A program made the position numbers and the translations under genes. The notes below the pieces were generated by a model. That model was not told the origin of the DNA, did not search any database, and saw only the letters and a program-made list of their open reading frames with translations. A stretch of 64,000 nucleotides of DNA from Mesorhizobium sp. M1C.F.Ca.ET.210.01.1.1 (lineage in GTDB: Bacteria; Pseudomonadota; Alphaproteobacteria; Rhizobiales; Rhizobiaceae). Shown here piece after piece: positions 45,158 to 54,244 of the stretch. Numbering within the stretch: the first letter of the stretch is position 1; every line of letters starts with the position of its first letter. The DNA lies in contig NZ_SRUU01000027.1 in assembly GCF_004791585.1 (NCBI RefSeq), positions 30,261 to 94,260 of the forward strand. Direction: 5' to 3'.

Positions 45158-46380
45158 CGGACGATCTCGAACGCGTGCTCCAGGCGGCTTGTCCCGACAA
45201 AGAAGGGACGGTCTGAGTTGATGACGTCAAAAACCTCGATGTTCTCTATCCAGTCGTAATTGTTGTCGATGTGCACGTCTCCCGTATGCAGCGCGACCGA
45301 CAGGCCGTATGAACCCTGGCCAAGAGCGCAGGCAAGGCGCAGGCGGCATTCGACCTTGTCTCCGGCCGCAACGTTCGAAAGCACCTGGCCCGTATGCCAG
45401 GTGTTGGTCCCCCAGACGGTATGGCCAGCTCGGTCCCTCAGCATGAAGCCGATGACAAGCTCCGGAATATCCTCCTTCGCGACAATCCGGGTTCGAACCG
45501 TCACGCTCTGTCCGGAAAAAGCGGTCTTGATCCGTGTTCCGCTATCGCTGTCCGTCAGCGTCACGGATTCGACCGCCGCCGCCTTGTTCCCGCTGCGGCT
45601 GTAGAGCCACTCGTCCTTTTCACGCCGCTGCTCGATTGTCAGCTTGTCATTTTCCTTGGCCGCTATCAGCGCATTGTAATAGTCGACCACTTCGTCGGGC
45701 GACCCGTCCTTCAGCACATGCCCCTTGTCCAGCAGGATCACCCTATCGCACAGCGATCTCACATCGCCCATGCTGTGGGTGACGAGGATGATCGACGTGC
45801 CGGCAGCCTTGAAGCTGCGTATCCGGTCGAAGCTCTTGTGCTGGAAATAGCTGTCGCCGACCGACAGCACCTCATCGACGATCAGGACCTCAGGTCGCTC
45901 GGCGGTGGCGAGGGCAAAGGCCAGGCGCGCTTGCATGCCGCTCGAATAAGTTCGAAGCGGCTGATCGAAGAACTCACCGATCTCGGCGAAGTCCTCGATA
46001 TGAGGCATGAGTTCGCTCAGGCGTGCCTGCGAAAGCCCCATCAGCCCGCCGGCATGGAAGGCGTTCTGGCGCCCGGTGAACTCGGGATTGAAGCCGAGCC
46101 CGAGTTCCAGGATGGCGCTGATGCGGCCGCTGGCATGCGCCGTCCCTTTGGTCGGCCGCACCGTTCCGGTGATCAGTTTAAGGAGCGTGCTCTTGCCGGC
46201 GCCATTCTGCCCGATGAGCCCGAGCCCCTCTCCAGCCGCAAGAGAAAACGAAACATCCTTGACCGGCCAGAATTCCTCGGTCGGTTTGACCGGCGCGCCG
46301 AACCAACCTGCGAATCTTTCGAGGTTGCTGGCATAGCCCGCGTAGCATTTCGACAGGTCACTGACGGAAAGCACTGTCAT
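45154..46380 (-). CDS. wzt: O-antigen ABC exporter ATPase with C-terminal glycan-binding domain
   Basis: A 408-residue protein. The N-terminal ABC domain has GQNGAGKST (Walker A), SSGMQARLAFALA (signature) and VLIVDEVLSVGD (Walker B). The C-terminal domain (about 265-400) contains RDRAGHTVWGTNTW, the typical Wzt carbohydrate-binding fold that recognises the non-reducing terminal cap. This type of Wzt exports only finished, capped chains, consistent with the adjacent methyltransferase. Two bases separate it from wzm. Confidence 0.94.
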   Translation of the reverse strand: MTVLSVSDLSKCYAGYASNLERFAGWFGAPVKPTEEFWPVKDVSFSLAAGEGLGLIGQNGAGKSTLLKLITGTVRPTKGTAHASGRISAILELGLGFNPEFTGRQNAFHAGGLMGLSQARLSELMPHIEDFAEIGEFFDQPLRTYSSGMQARLAFALATAERPEVLIVDEVLSVGDSYFQHKSFDRIRSFKAAGTSIILVTHSMGDVRSLCDRVILLDKGHVLKDGSPDEVVDYYNALIAAKENDKLTIEQRREKDEWLYSRSGNKAAAVESVTLTDSDSGTRIKTAFSGQSVTVRTRIVAKEDIPELVIGFMLRDRAGHTVWGTNTWHTGQVLSNVAAGDKVECRLRLACALGQGSYGLSVALHTGDVHIDNNYDWIENIEVFDVINSDRPFFVGTSRLEHAFEIVR

Positions 46381-46382
46381 GG

Positions 46383-47168
46383 CTATAGCACGTCGATCAG
46401 TTCGGGGCTTGCGCGTCGGAAGAAAACGATCGCGAAGGCCATGCTCGCAAGTCCAAGCATTGCCGGCATGATCAGGCTACCCGGGTCTGGCCAGCGGTTG
46501 AACAACAGCGCGTCCTGATACAGCGCAACCAGCGGCGCGATAGGATTGAGACCGATCAAGAAGCTGTATTTTTCGGGCAGAACATTAACCGGATAGACAA
46601 TCGGCGTCAGCCAGTACCAGAGCTGCAAGACGATAGTCATAACCTGCGCGACGTCGCGGATGAACACATTGACAACACCGAGAACGACGCCGAGGCCGAA
46701 TCCAATCGCGGCTATCAGAACGATCCCGAGCGGTAGCAGGACGAGGGCGCGGCCCGGAATATGTCCAAGGAAGATGAAGATGATGAACAGCGCCACCAGC
46801 AGCAGCAGGTGATTGATCAGCGCAGTACCACCCACGATGATCGGCAGGCATAAACGCGGAAACGCAATCTTCTTCATCACCGGCGCCTGCTCGATGAAGA
46901 CGGTCATACTGCGCATCAAAATTTCGCTAAACAGGTTCCACGCGGCCATGCCGGACAGGAGATAGATTGGATAAGCCGCCGGGGCATCCGTATCCGGAAG
47001 CCGCGCCTTGAGAACTTCCGACAGCACGATCGAGAAAATAAGTGCCTGCGCCAGCGGGTGAAGGATGAACCACAGGCCGCCCAGGCGCGAGCGCACGAAG
47101 CGCCCCTTGAGATCGCCTCTGATAGAGGAAACGATGAAGTGGCGATACTGCCACAGGCTTCGGAACAT
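46383..47168 (-). CDS. wzm: O-antigen ABC exporter permease
   Basis: A 261-residue ABC-2 membrane protein with six hydrophobic segments (beginning FILHPLAQALIFSIVLSEVL). It forms the channel that moves undecaprenyl-linked polysaccharide across the inner membrane together with Wzt. The stretch RDVAQVMTIVLQLWYWLTPIVYP is characteristic. It lies between rmd and wzt in the minus-strand operon. Confidence 0.93.
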   Translation of the reverse strand: MFRSLWQYRHFIVSSIRGDLKGRFVRSRLGGLWFILHPLAQALIFSIVLSEVLKARLPDTDAPAAYPIYLLSGMAAWNLFSEILMRSMTVFIEQAPVMKKIAFPRLCLPIIVGGTALINHLLLLVALFIIFIFLGHIPGRALVLLPLGIVLIAAIGFGLGVVLGVVNVFIRDVAQVMTIVLQLWYWLTPIVYPVNVLPEKYSFLIGLNPIAPLVALYQDALLFNRWPDPGSLIMPAMLGLASMAFAIVFFRRASPELIDVL

Positions 47169-47195
47169 AAATTCGACCTTTGCGCGCTTGTAGCG

Positions 47196-48152
47196 TCAGC
47201 GGGCGTTGCATACCCGGCGCCAATATCCCAAAACATCGGCTAATGTTTGCTCGAACGGCACCGAAGGCGTCCAGTTCAGCCCTTCGCGTGCTTTTGACGC
47301 ATCACCGCAGGCTACAGGTATCTCGTTCGGTCGAAGCCTTTCCGGGTCCGCGCGCACTTCGATGTCGATGCCCGACAGCGAGATAAGCGCGCCCAGTATA
47401 TCCCGGATCCTGCGAGGTTTTCCGGACGCGATGTTATAGACGCAATCAGGCCCGGTCTTGGTGTCCTGGATCGCGGCGATCGCATAGGCGCGCACGACGT
47501 CACGAACGTCGAGAAAGTCGCGCTCGGCTTCGAGGTTTCCGACATGAATGACCGGCTCGCGCTTGCCCGACAGGATTTCGGCGACCTGGCGTGCGAAATC
47601 GGAGACCACATAGGTGTCGGACTGGCCAGGGCCGGTGTGATTGAACGGGCGAAAGCGAATGGCGCGCAGACCATCATAGGACATCTGCCCGATCATCAGG
47701 TCTGCGGCCGCTTTGGTGGCGCCGTAGACATTCACCGGCCGGAGTGGCGCGCTTTCCGTCAGAGGACCGGCCATGCTCTGAAAAGAAGCCCCGTAGGCTT
47801 CCGAACTGCCAATGTAGACGAACCTGGCCTCCGGAGCATGGCGCATCACGGATTCGGCCAGATTCATCGTTCCCGTCACATTCACGTCCCAGGCTTGCCG
47901 CGGCTCGTTACGCGCATCGGAAGGAGCGGCGACCGCGGCCAGATGGACAAGCGCGGTGGGCTGGACTTCGCGGACGGCATCATCGATCGCCTCCCGTTCG
48001 CGCAAATCGATCGGATTTTGCCGCCCTTCGCCATGACCAAGCACGTATACCTTGCAGCCGGCATGCTCCCGCTGCAGCAACTGCAGCAGTGCCGTACCGA
48101 CAAACCCGCTGGCCCCGGTTACCAGAATGCGATGCGTCAACGTACCGACCAT
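47196..48152 (-). CDS. rmd: GDP-6-deoxy-D-lyxo-4-hexulose reductase (Rmd-like)
   Basis: A 318-residue short-chain reductase with TGASGFVG, GSSEAYG and YGATK, and the RPFNHTGPGQ stretch shared by Gmd and Rmd proteins. Next to gmd it most likely reduces the 4-keto intermediate to GDP-D-rhamnose. A close relative making another deoxyhexose is possible, but GDP-L-fucose synthase would look different. It begins 22 bases after the gmd stop. Confidence 0.85.
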   Translation of the reverse strand: MVGTLTHRILVTGASGFVGTALLQLLQREHAGCKVYVLGHGEGRQNPIDLREREAIDDAVREVQPTALVHLAAVAAPSDARNEPRQAWDVNVTGTMNLAESVMRHAPEARFVYIGSSEAYGASFQSMAGPLTESAPLRPVNVYGATKAAADLMIGQMSYDGLRAIRFRPFNHTGPGQSDTYVVSDFARQVAEILSGKREPVIHVGNLEAERDFLDVRDVVRAYAIAAIQDTKTGPDCVYNIASGKPRRIRDILGALISLSGIDIEVRADPERLRPNEIPVACGDASKAREGLNWTPSVPFEQTLADVLGYWRRVCNAR

Positions 48153-48174
48153 GTTGGCAAAAAGCGCTTTCCGA

Positions 48175-49164
48175 TCACCCGCGTCTCGGTGGGTTAGTGT
48201 GCCGTTCGAGATCCGCGTCCACCATTTCGCGGATCATCTCTTCCAGCGAGGTCGTCGCCTCCCATCCAAGCTTTGCCTTGGCCTTGGCCGGATTTCCCAG
48301 CAGCACCTCGACTTCCGCCGGCCTGAACAGGTCGGGATCGATCACAAGGTGGTCGTCCATCTTCAGCCCAACATGCTCAAAGGCAATGCGACACATGTCG
48401 CGCACGGTCGTTGTCCTGCCGGTGGCGACGACATAGTCGTCCGGCTTGTCCTGCTGCAGCATCAGCCACATGGCGCGGACATAGTCCTTCGAATGACCCC
48501 AGTCGCGTTTTGCATCGATATTTCCGAGCCGCAATTCCTTGGCCATGCCCTTCTTGATGCGCGCGACCGCGTCGGTGACCTTGCGGGTCACGAACTCGAT
48601 GCCGCGAAGCGGCGATTCGTGATTGAACAGGATGCCGCTCGAGGCATGCAGGCCGAAGCTCTCGCGATAATTGACGGTGATCCAGTGGCCATAAAGCTTC
48701 GCGACCGCATAAGGCGAGCGCGGGTAGAAGGGCGTGGCCTCCGACTGCATCGGCTCCTGGATCAGGCCGTACATTTCCGACGACGAGGCCTGGTAGAAAC
48801 GCGCCTCGGGGATTTCGAGGCGCAGCGCCTCGAGCACGTTGGTAACGCCCATGCCGGTGACGTTGCCGGTCAGGATCGGCTGCTGCCACGAGGATTTGAC
48901 GAAGGATTGTGCCGCAAGGTTGTAGACTTCGTCCGGCCTTATGTCGCGCATCGTCCGCGCCAGGCCGGACAGGTCCGTCAGGTTGCCGTCAACGATCCGC
49001 ACGTCCTTCTCGATGCCCAGCCATTTCAGGCGCGTCGTGTTGACGTCGGCGGTGCTCGATCGCCGCGCAAGTCCGTGGACCTCGTAGCCCTTTTCGAGCA
49101 GGAGTTCCGCCAGATAGGCGCCGTCTTGCCCAGTGATGCCGGTTATCAATGCTGTCTTTGTCAT
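48175..49164 (-). CDS. gmd: GDP-mannose 4,6-dehydratase
   Basis: A 329-residue enzyme that converts GDP-D-mannose to GDP-4-keto-6-deoxy-D-mannose. The family signatures TGITGQDGAYLAE, NLAAQSFV, SSSEMYG, YAVAKLYGHWI and LFNHESPLRG are all present. It supplies the reductase encoded directly downstream. It is preceded by manC in the same direction with a 52-base spacer. Confidence 0.95.
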   Translation of the reverse strand: MTKTALITGITGQDGAYLAELLLEKGYEVHGLARRSSTADVNTTRLKWLGIEKDVRIVDGNLTDLSGLARTMRDIRPDEVYNLAAQSFVKSSWQQPILTGNVTGMGVTNVLEALRLEIPEARFYQASSSEMYGLIQEPMQSEATPFYPRSPYAVAKLYGHWITVNYRESFGLHASSGILFNHESPLRGIEFVTRKVTDAVARIKKGMAKELRLGNIDAKRDWGHSKDYVRAMWLMLQQDKPDDYVVATGRTTTVRDMCRIAFEHVGLKMDDHLVIDPDLFRPAEVEVLLGNPAKAKAKLGWEATTSLEEMIREMVDADLERHTNPPRRG

Positions 49165-49216
49165 CTAACGCTCTCGATGTAACTGGTGATTGCCCGTGCC
49201 GCGGCCCGATGAATCG

Positions 49217-50632
49217 TCAGGCGCGACCGTAAACATCGTCAAACCGCACGATGTCGTCCTCGCCCAGATATTCGCCGCTTTGCACTTCGATCATGACGAG
49301 CGGCAGTATACCTGGGTTCTCCAGACGATGCTTGTGGCCGCAGGGGATATAAGTGGACTGGTTGGTCGTCAGCAGGATCTCACTCTCGCCGTTGACGACT
49401 TTCGCGGTCCCGCTCACCACCACCCAGTGCTCCGAGCGATGGTGGTGGGCCTGAAGACTGAGGCGGGCGTTCGGCTTCACCTCGATCCGCTTGATCTTGA
49501 AGCGATGCCCCTCCTCGAGGACGGTGTAGGTACCCCACGGGCGGTGTACCGTGCGATGCACCGTCGCGGTCTCGTGCCCCTCGGCCTTGAGGCGGTTGTA
49601 GAGGTCCTTCACTTCCTGCGCCTTGTCCTTGTGCGCGACCAGAAGCGCGTCCGGCGTGTCGATGATCAGAAGATCCTGAACGCCGACAACGCCGACCAGC
49701 CGATCTTCGCTATGCACGTAGCAGTTCGCTGCTTCGTGCAGGATCGCTTCGCCAGTGGCCCGGTTGCCGCTGTCGTCGGCCGAAACGAGCTTCGACAGAA
49801 CGCTCCATGAGCCGATGTCCGACCAATCGAAACCGCAGGGCACGAAGCCTACATTCCCTACCTTCTCCATGACGGCGTAGTCGATTGAAACGGCCGGAAC
49901 AGCCGCGAAACTGTCCTTGTCGACCTCCACGGCAAGGCGATCCGCCGCTTCGCTTGCCCTGCCATTCTCGAGCGCCGTGCGCGCGCTGGACAACACCTCC
50001 GGGCACAGGTCCTGCATGGCTGCGATCATCGAGCCAGCGGTAAAGCAGAACATGCCAGAATTCCAAAAGAACCGGCCGCTGGCGATAAACTGGGCTGCGG
50101 TGGCCGCATTCGGCTTTTCCACGAACCGAAGGACCCTATCCCCCTCGGCCTCGATGTAGCCAAAGCCTGTTTCAGGGCGGTCTGGCTTCACGCCGAACGT
50201 GACGATCTGGCCCGATGCCGCAAGCGAGGCCGCCTTCGCCACGCTCGCGCGAAAGCCGGCCTGGTCCACTATCAGATGGTCCGCCGGGAGCACGAGGAGG
50301 ATGGCCTCCGGTTTCTGTCTTGCGACTTGCAATGCCGCGAGCGCAATCGCTGCCGCCGTGTCGCGGCCGAACGGCTCCAGCAGAAATGTGTTCTTCACGC
50401 CCGAAGCTGCCACCTCCGCATATTCATCCGCTGTGAGAAACAGCAGGTCGCGGTTGGTGACCGTCACAACATGATCGACGCCTTCGATTTCCACGGCGCG
50501 GGCGTAGGTCTTGCGAATGAGCGTCCCCCCCTCCGGCAGAGGGATGAAGGGCTTCGGATGCAACGCACGGGAAATCGGCCAGAGCCGGGACCCGACACCG
50601 CCACTGATGATGACAGGAACGATCTTGATCAA
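49217..50632 (-). CDS. manC: Mannose-1-phosphate guanylyltransferase / mannose-6-phosphate isomerase
   Basis: A 471-residue bifunctional enzyme. The N-terminal nucleotidyltransferase has SGGVGSRLWPISR and FVEKP; the C-terminal cupin domain has RPWGTYTVLEEG and the metal-binding stretch HHHRSEHWVVVSG. It makes GDP-mannose from mannose-1-phosphate and isomerises fructose-6-phosphate. It starts three bases after the phosphomannomutase stop, so the four GDP-sugar genes are one transcription unit. Confidence 0.95.
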   Translation of the reverse strand: MIKIVPVIISGGVGSRLWPISRALHPKPFIPLPEGGTLIRKTYARAVEIEGVDHVVTVTNRDLLFLTADEYAEVAASGVKNTFLLEPFGRDTAAAIALAALQVARQKPEAILLVLPADHLIVDQAGFRASVAKAASLAASGQIVTFGVKPDRPETGFGYIEAEGDRVLRFVEKPNAATAAQFIASGRFFWNSGMFCFTAGSMIAAMQDLCPEVLSSARTALENGRASEAADRLAVEVDKDSFAAVPAVSIDYAVMEKVGNVGFVPCGFDWSDIGSWSVLSKLVSADDSGNRATGEAILHEAANCYVHSEDRLVGVVGVQDLLIIDTPDALLVAHKDKAQEVKDLYNRLKAEGHETATVHRTVHRPWGTYTVLEEGHRFKIKRIEVKPNARLSLQAHHHRSEHWVVVSGTAKVVNGESEILLTTNQSTYIPCGHKHRLENPGILPLVMIEVQSGEYLGEDDIVRFDDVYGRA

Positions 50633-50635
50633 ACT

Positions 50636-52064
50636 TCAACTTTCCAGGATTTGAGCTCGGCCAAGGGCGAGGCCCCGACCCAGCAATTCGTCTGCGCGCG
50701 ATTGTGCCTTTGCTTCGACATAGCAACGCAATTCCGGTGCATTGCCTGACGCGCGGAAGTGCACAACTTCTCCGTTAGGGGCGGTGATACGCACACCATC
50801 CCGGTTGTCAATATTCGCGACGCCGCCGAGATCCGCGAAGACTTCATCGGCATAGGCTGCATCGGCCGCCAATTTATGGAGAAAGGATGCGCTGGTCTCG
50901 GAGGGCACACCCTCGAGCCGGCCGCTTGCGCCGGCGAGGAAGCGAAAGTCGGCCGCGATCTGCGCGAGCGGCTGGCCGGTCGTCGCAATCGCCGACAGCA
51001 CGCAGAGAATTGGCAACAGAGAATCCCGCGTCGGCAACGCCGAAAGGGCGCGCCCATCCTTCTCGACAGCCGAACCCAGAAGAACGCCGCCATTCGCCTC
51101 GAAGCCGACGACGCATGTTGCGCCCTCGGCGAGAGATTTGCCGATGCCTTCAATGACGTAAGGTGAGCCAACGCGCGTGCGAACCACGCGCGGAAAATAC
51201 CCGCAATGTTCCAGGGCCGAATTGGAGGTGACCGGTGTCACGACGCAGTCGGCGCCCAGGAAATGCGCCGTAATCGCACCGACCAGATCGCCGCGCACGA
51301 AATTGCCGCTGTTATCCGCCACCAGCGGCCTGTCGCCATCGCCATCGGTGGACACGATCGCGTCGAACAGCTCTGCCGCCGCCCAGTCCTTGAGAAGCGC
51401 CACATCCTCCCGCCTGAGCGCTTCGGTATCGACCGGAATGAAATGCTGGGCCCTGCCCAGAGGTATCGTTTCGGCCCCCAAGCTCGCGAAGAACGTCGAC
51501 GATGATGTCTCTGGCCACGGACGAATGCTGGTAGACGCCGACGCGCAGACCGGAAAGGCTGCCCCTCTCGAAGAAGCCAAGAAATCTTTCGGCATAGCGG
51601 CGGGACGGCTCGGCGCCCAATCGCGCGGGCTCAACCGGCAACATTGGCAGGGCCTTATCCTTCATGCCGGCGTGGATTTCGACGATGTCGCGTTCGTCGC
51701 GCTTGTCGATCTCACCGTCCGCCCGGTAGAATTTTAGCCCGTTTCTGTCGTCGGGGATGTGGCTGCCGGTGACCATTATCGCCGGAGCGTTCTCGCTGCT
51801 GGCGTGAAGGGCTAGCGCGGGCGTGGATAACGCTCCGCAGTCGACCGGCATCAGGCCGGCCTCGGCAATGGCCATGTGAACAAGCTGGGCGATGTCGGGG
51901 CTGGAAGCGCGAAGATCACGTCCGACATAGACCTTGGAGCCTTCGTTCAGCGCGCCCCTGTCCTTGAGCATGCGGACGAAAGCACCTGTGTAGGCGAATG
52001 CCGGCGCGCCTCGAAGCTCGCTCACGAGACCGCGCAGTCCGCTGGTGCCGAACTTCAATGTCAC
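50636..52064 (-). pseudogene. manB: Phosphomannomutase, frameshifted in a G5 tract
   Basis: The protein would be about 475 residues. The first part, from the GTG at 52064, has FGTSGLRG and the phosphoserine loop MVTGSHIPDDRNG. The second, in another frame, has the metal loop STDGDGDRPLV, FEANGGVLLGS and the C-terminal RASGNAPELRCYVEA. The frames join cleanly if one G is removed from the run at 51475-51479 (written C5 on the plus strand): DVLREL then GAETIPLGRAQ. Both halves are otherwise intact, suggesting a recent mutation, a phase-variable tract, or a sequencing error. As read, the product is truncated before the metal-binding loop. Confidence 0.85.
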
Positions 52065-52440
52065 CCTTTGCCACCTTCTCCGGAAAAGGCTGACTCGGCA
52101 CATGTTGGGCTAATTGGCATCGTCTCTACACAGCCTGTGACAGTATGACGGCAAGCCCGCAGCATCGGCCAGCGCATCTTCAGATCAGAGCCGATTGATC
52201 GGCGCGCCATATATTTTCTTAGATGATGCTAATATTACTGGACAAAGGAGCATTCCTCTGCCTCCAGCAAGGATAGTTCCCTTCAAGAAGGTCTCCTTGA
52301 GTTGCCGAACCCCCCGGCCCTGCAAGCTGCCCGTGCTTAGGTTTCGCGACGTGGCTTGTCAATCTCCGGCTGAACCAAGCGCACAGCGGTCTCGCCGATT
52401 TCCACCATATGGCGAACCGCCGGAACACAGGACGTATCAC
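52065..52440. other. Upstream region of the GDP-sugar/export operon
   Basis: About 375 bases with no credible gene. It is expected to contain the promoter of the minus-strand operon manB-manC-gmd-rmd-wzm-wzt. An AT-rich patch near 52207-52240 is the only obvious feature. Confidence 0.4.
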
Positions 52441-52465
52441 AAAAAAGCCGGCGGTTACCGCCGGC
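52441..52465 (-). terminator. Intrinsic terminator of bioY
   Basis: On the minus strand GCCGGCGG, loop TAA, CCGCCGGC (stem 52465-52458 with 52454-52447) is followed by six T (52446-52441). It lies 28 bases after the bioY stop and separates it from the manB operon. Confidence 0.9.
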
Positions 52466-52492
52466 TTTGCTCGATCTGTTCGAACGGATCCT

Positions 52493-53086
52493 TCACGGCC
52501 GCTTCGGCAGCAGCGCCCAGACGGCCGGCACCAGGCTGGCGGCCAGCGCCAACTTGATCAGGTCGCCGGCGATGAACGGCGCGACGCCGAACTGCCACGA
52601 CTTTTCCGGCCCGATAAGGACCGCCAGCCAGGCGAAGCCCATCGCCATCATCACGATCTCGGCGACAAGCATGGCGCCGAACAGCTTGAATGGATGCCGG
52701 TCCCAGCCGCGGTCGGCGGCCCAGCCGGCGATTGCCGCCATGACCACGAAACCGGCGAGGTAGCCGCCGGTGGAGCCCAGCATATAGGCGATGCCGATGC
52801 CCTTTTCCGGTGTGCCCTGGAAGACCGGCAGACCCATAGCACCCTCGGCGAGATAGAGGATGAGCGTCGCCACGGCGAGGCGCATGCCGAACGCCGAAGC
52901 GATCAGCAGAACGGCAAGCGTCTGCAGCGAAATGTCGACGGGGCCGAGCACAACTTTCGTCTTCGCCGACAGGATAAGCAGGAGGGTTCCGGCAAGCGCC
53001 AGAAAGAGTTGCGTCGCAAGCCGGGCCACGCCCTGGTCGGGCAAAGCGAGAGAAACGAGCGGGCGCATCGTGGTTGCAGTTGCCAT
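52493..53086 (-). CDS. bioY: Biotin transporter substrate-binding component
   Basis: A 197-residue S-component of an energy-coupling-factor transporter with six hydrophobic segments. The conserved stretches VPISLQT-like (GPVDISLQTLAVLL) and GLPVF with GSTGGYLAGF are clear. No bioM/bioN genes lie next to it, so it may act alone or with a distant module. The ATG at 53086 was chosen over the long open frame upstream to 54208, which is a shadow of the convergent MBL gene. Confidence 0.9.
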   Translation of the reverse strand: MATATTMRPLVSLALPDQGVARLATQLFLALAGTLLLILSAKTKVVLGPVDISLQTLAVLLIASAFGMRLAVATLILYLAEGAMGLPVFQGTPEKGIGIAYMLGSTGGYLAGFVVMAAIAGWAADRGWDRHPFKLFGAMLVAEIVMMAMGFAWLAVLIGPEKSWQFGVAPFIAGDLIKLALAASLVPAVWALLPKRP

Positions 53087-53174
53087 GGTCTTCCCCGTTG
53101 TGGCTGATTTGCTGGCTTGAAGCACGTCGCCAAGAAACGGGTTCAGGCGACGCGCTTCAAAACTTTGTCTTGAT

Positions 53175-53220
53175 GCATGCTGTGCGCCCAAAACCGCTGC
53201 GCACTTTTGGGCGACATGCA
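53175..53220. repeat. REP-like palindromic element, copy B
   Basis: GCCCAAAA at 53186-53193 and TTTTGGGC at 53205-53212 are a perfect inverted repeat followed by GACATGCA, nearly identical to the element at 10255. It lies in the divergent bioY/MBL spacer. Confidence 0.7.
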
Positions 53221-53287
53221 CTAATTTTCCTATATTGGCTTCCGGAGAAGGCGGCAATGATTTTGCCGCATCGCAGTGGAGCCCAGC

Positions 53288-54193
53288 ATGGCGCTTGAAT
53301 TCGACACACGTTTCGATCCCGCCTATGGCAAGGCGGTCACGGTCGCGCCGGACGTGCTGCGCATCACCGCTAGAAACCCAAGCCCCTTCACCTTCCATGG
53401 CACCAACAGCTATCTCGTCGGCGTCGACACGCTGGCGGTCATCGATCCGGGACCGGATGACGATACGCATCTCGAAACGCTGCTCGCGGCGATCGACGGC
53501 AGGCCGGTCAGCCATATCTTCGTCAGCCATACCCACCGCGACCATTCGCCGCTCGCGGCGCGGCTCAAGTCGTTGACCGGCGCCACCGTGCTTGCCGAAG
53601 GTCCGCATCGGCCGGCGCGGCGGCTGCGCATCGGCGAGATCAATCCGCTCGACGCCAGCGCCGACCTGGGCTTCGTGCCCGATGTCGCGCTGGCGGACGG
53701 AAGCCTTGCCCAAGGCGACGGCTGGGCGATCCGCGCGGTCTTGACGCCCGGGCACACAGCCAACCACGCGGCCTTCACGCTCGAAGGGACCGGCATCCTG
53801 TTTTCGGCCGACCATGTCATGGCCTGGGCAACCTCTATCGTCGCGCCGCCGGACGGCGCGATGGCCGACTACATGAAATCGCTCGACAGGCTGATCGAGC
53901 GCGGCGACCGGTTGCTGCTGCCCGGTCATGGCGGGCCGGTCACCGCGCCACGCAGCTTCATGCGCGGGCTGAAGACGCATCGCAAGATGCGCGAACGGGC
54001 GATCCTGGAGCGCATCCGCGGCGGCGACCGGACAATCAAGGACATGGTCGCGGCGATCTATCGCGACACCGACCCGCGGCTGCACGGCGCCGCCGGGCTT
54101 TCGGTCCTCGCTCATCTCGAAGATCTGGTTGCCCGCGGCCTCGTCGCCACCGAAGGCGACCCGGCGATCGACGGTATTTTCACGCCTGCATGA
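53288..54193 (+). CDS. Metallo-beta-lactamase-fold hydrolase (LACTB2-like)
   Basis: A 301-residue hydrolase. The metal ligands are seen in SHTHRDHSPL (HxHxDH), TPGHTANH, SADHVM and LPGHGGPV. The C-terminal winged-helix-like region (LSVLAHLEDLVARGLV) is usual for the LACTB2 subgroup, several members of which act on RNA or thioesters. The ATG at 53288 has GGAG seven bases upstream and was preferred to the GTG at 53276. The natural substrate is unknown. Confidence 0.88.
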   Translation: MALEFDTRFDPAYGKAVTVAPDVLRITARNPSPFTFHGTNSYLVGVDTLAVIDPGPDDDTHLETLLAAIDGRPVSHIFVSHTHRDHSPLAARLKSLTGATVLAEGPHRPARRLRIGEINPLDASADLGFVPDVALADGSLAQGDGWAIRAVLTPGHTANHAAFTLEGTGILFSADHVMAWATSIVAPPDGAMADYMKSLDRLIERGDRLLLPGHGGPVTAPRSFMRGLKTHRKMRERAILERIRGGDRTIKDMVAAIYRDTDPRLHGAAGLSVLAHLEDLVARGLVATEGDPAIDGIFTPA

Positions 54194-54244
54194 TTTGTTC
54201 TCACGCAATTCCGGACGGAAAACCGTGCTTTTCTTGGAATTGCC

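Noticed and set aside
53087..54208. N-terminal extension making bioY 571 residues
   Set aside because: The extra residues are antisense to the MBL hydrolase and cross a REP-like palindrome; BioY proteins are about 190-200 residues and the ATG at 53086 fits.
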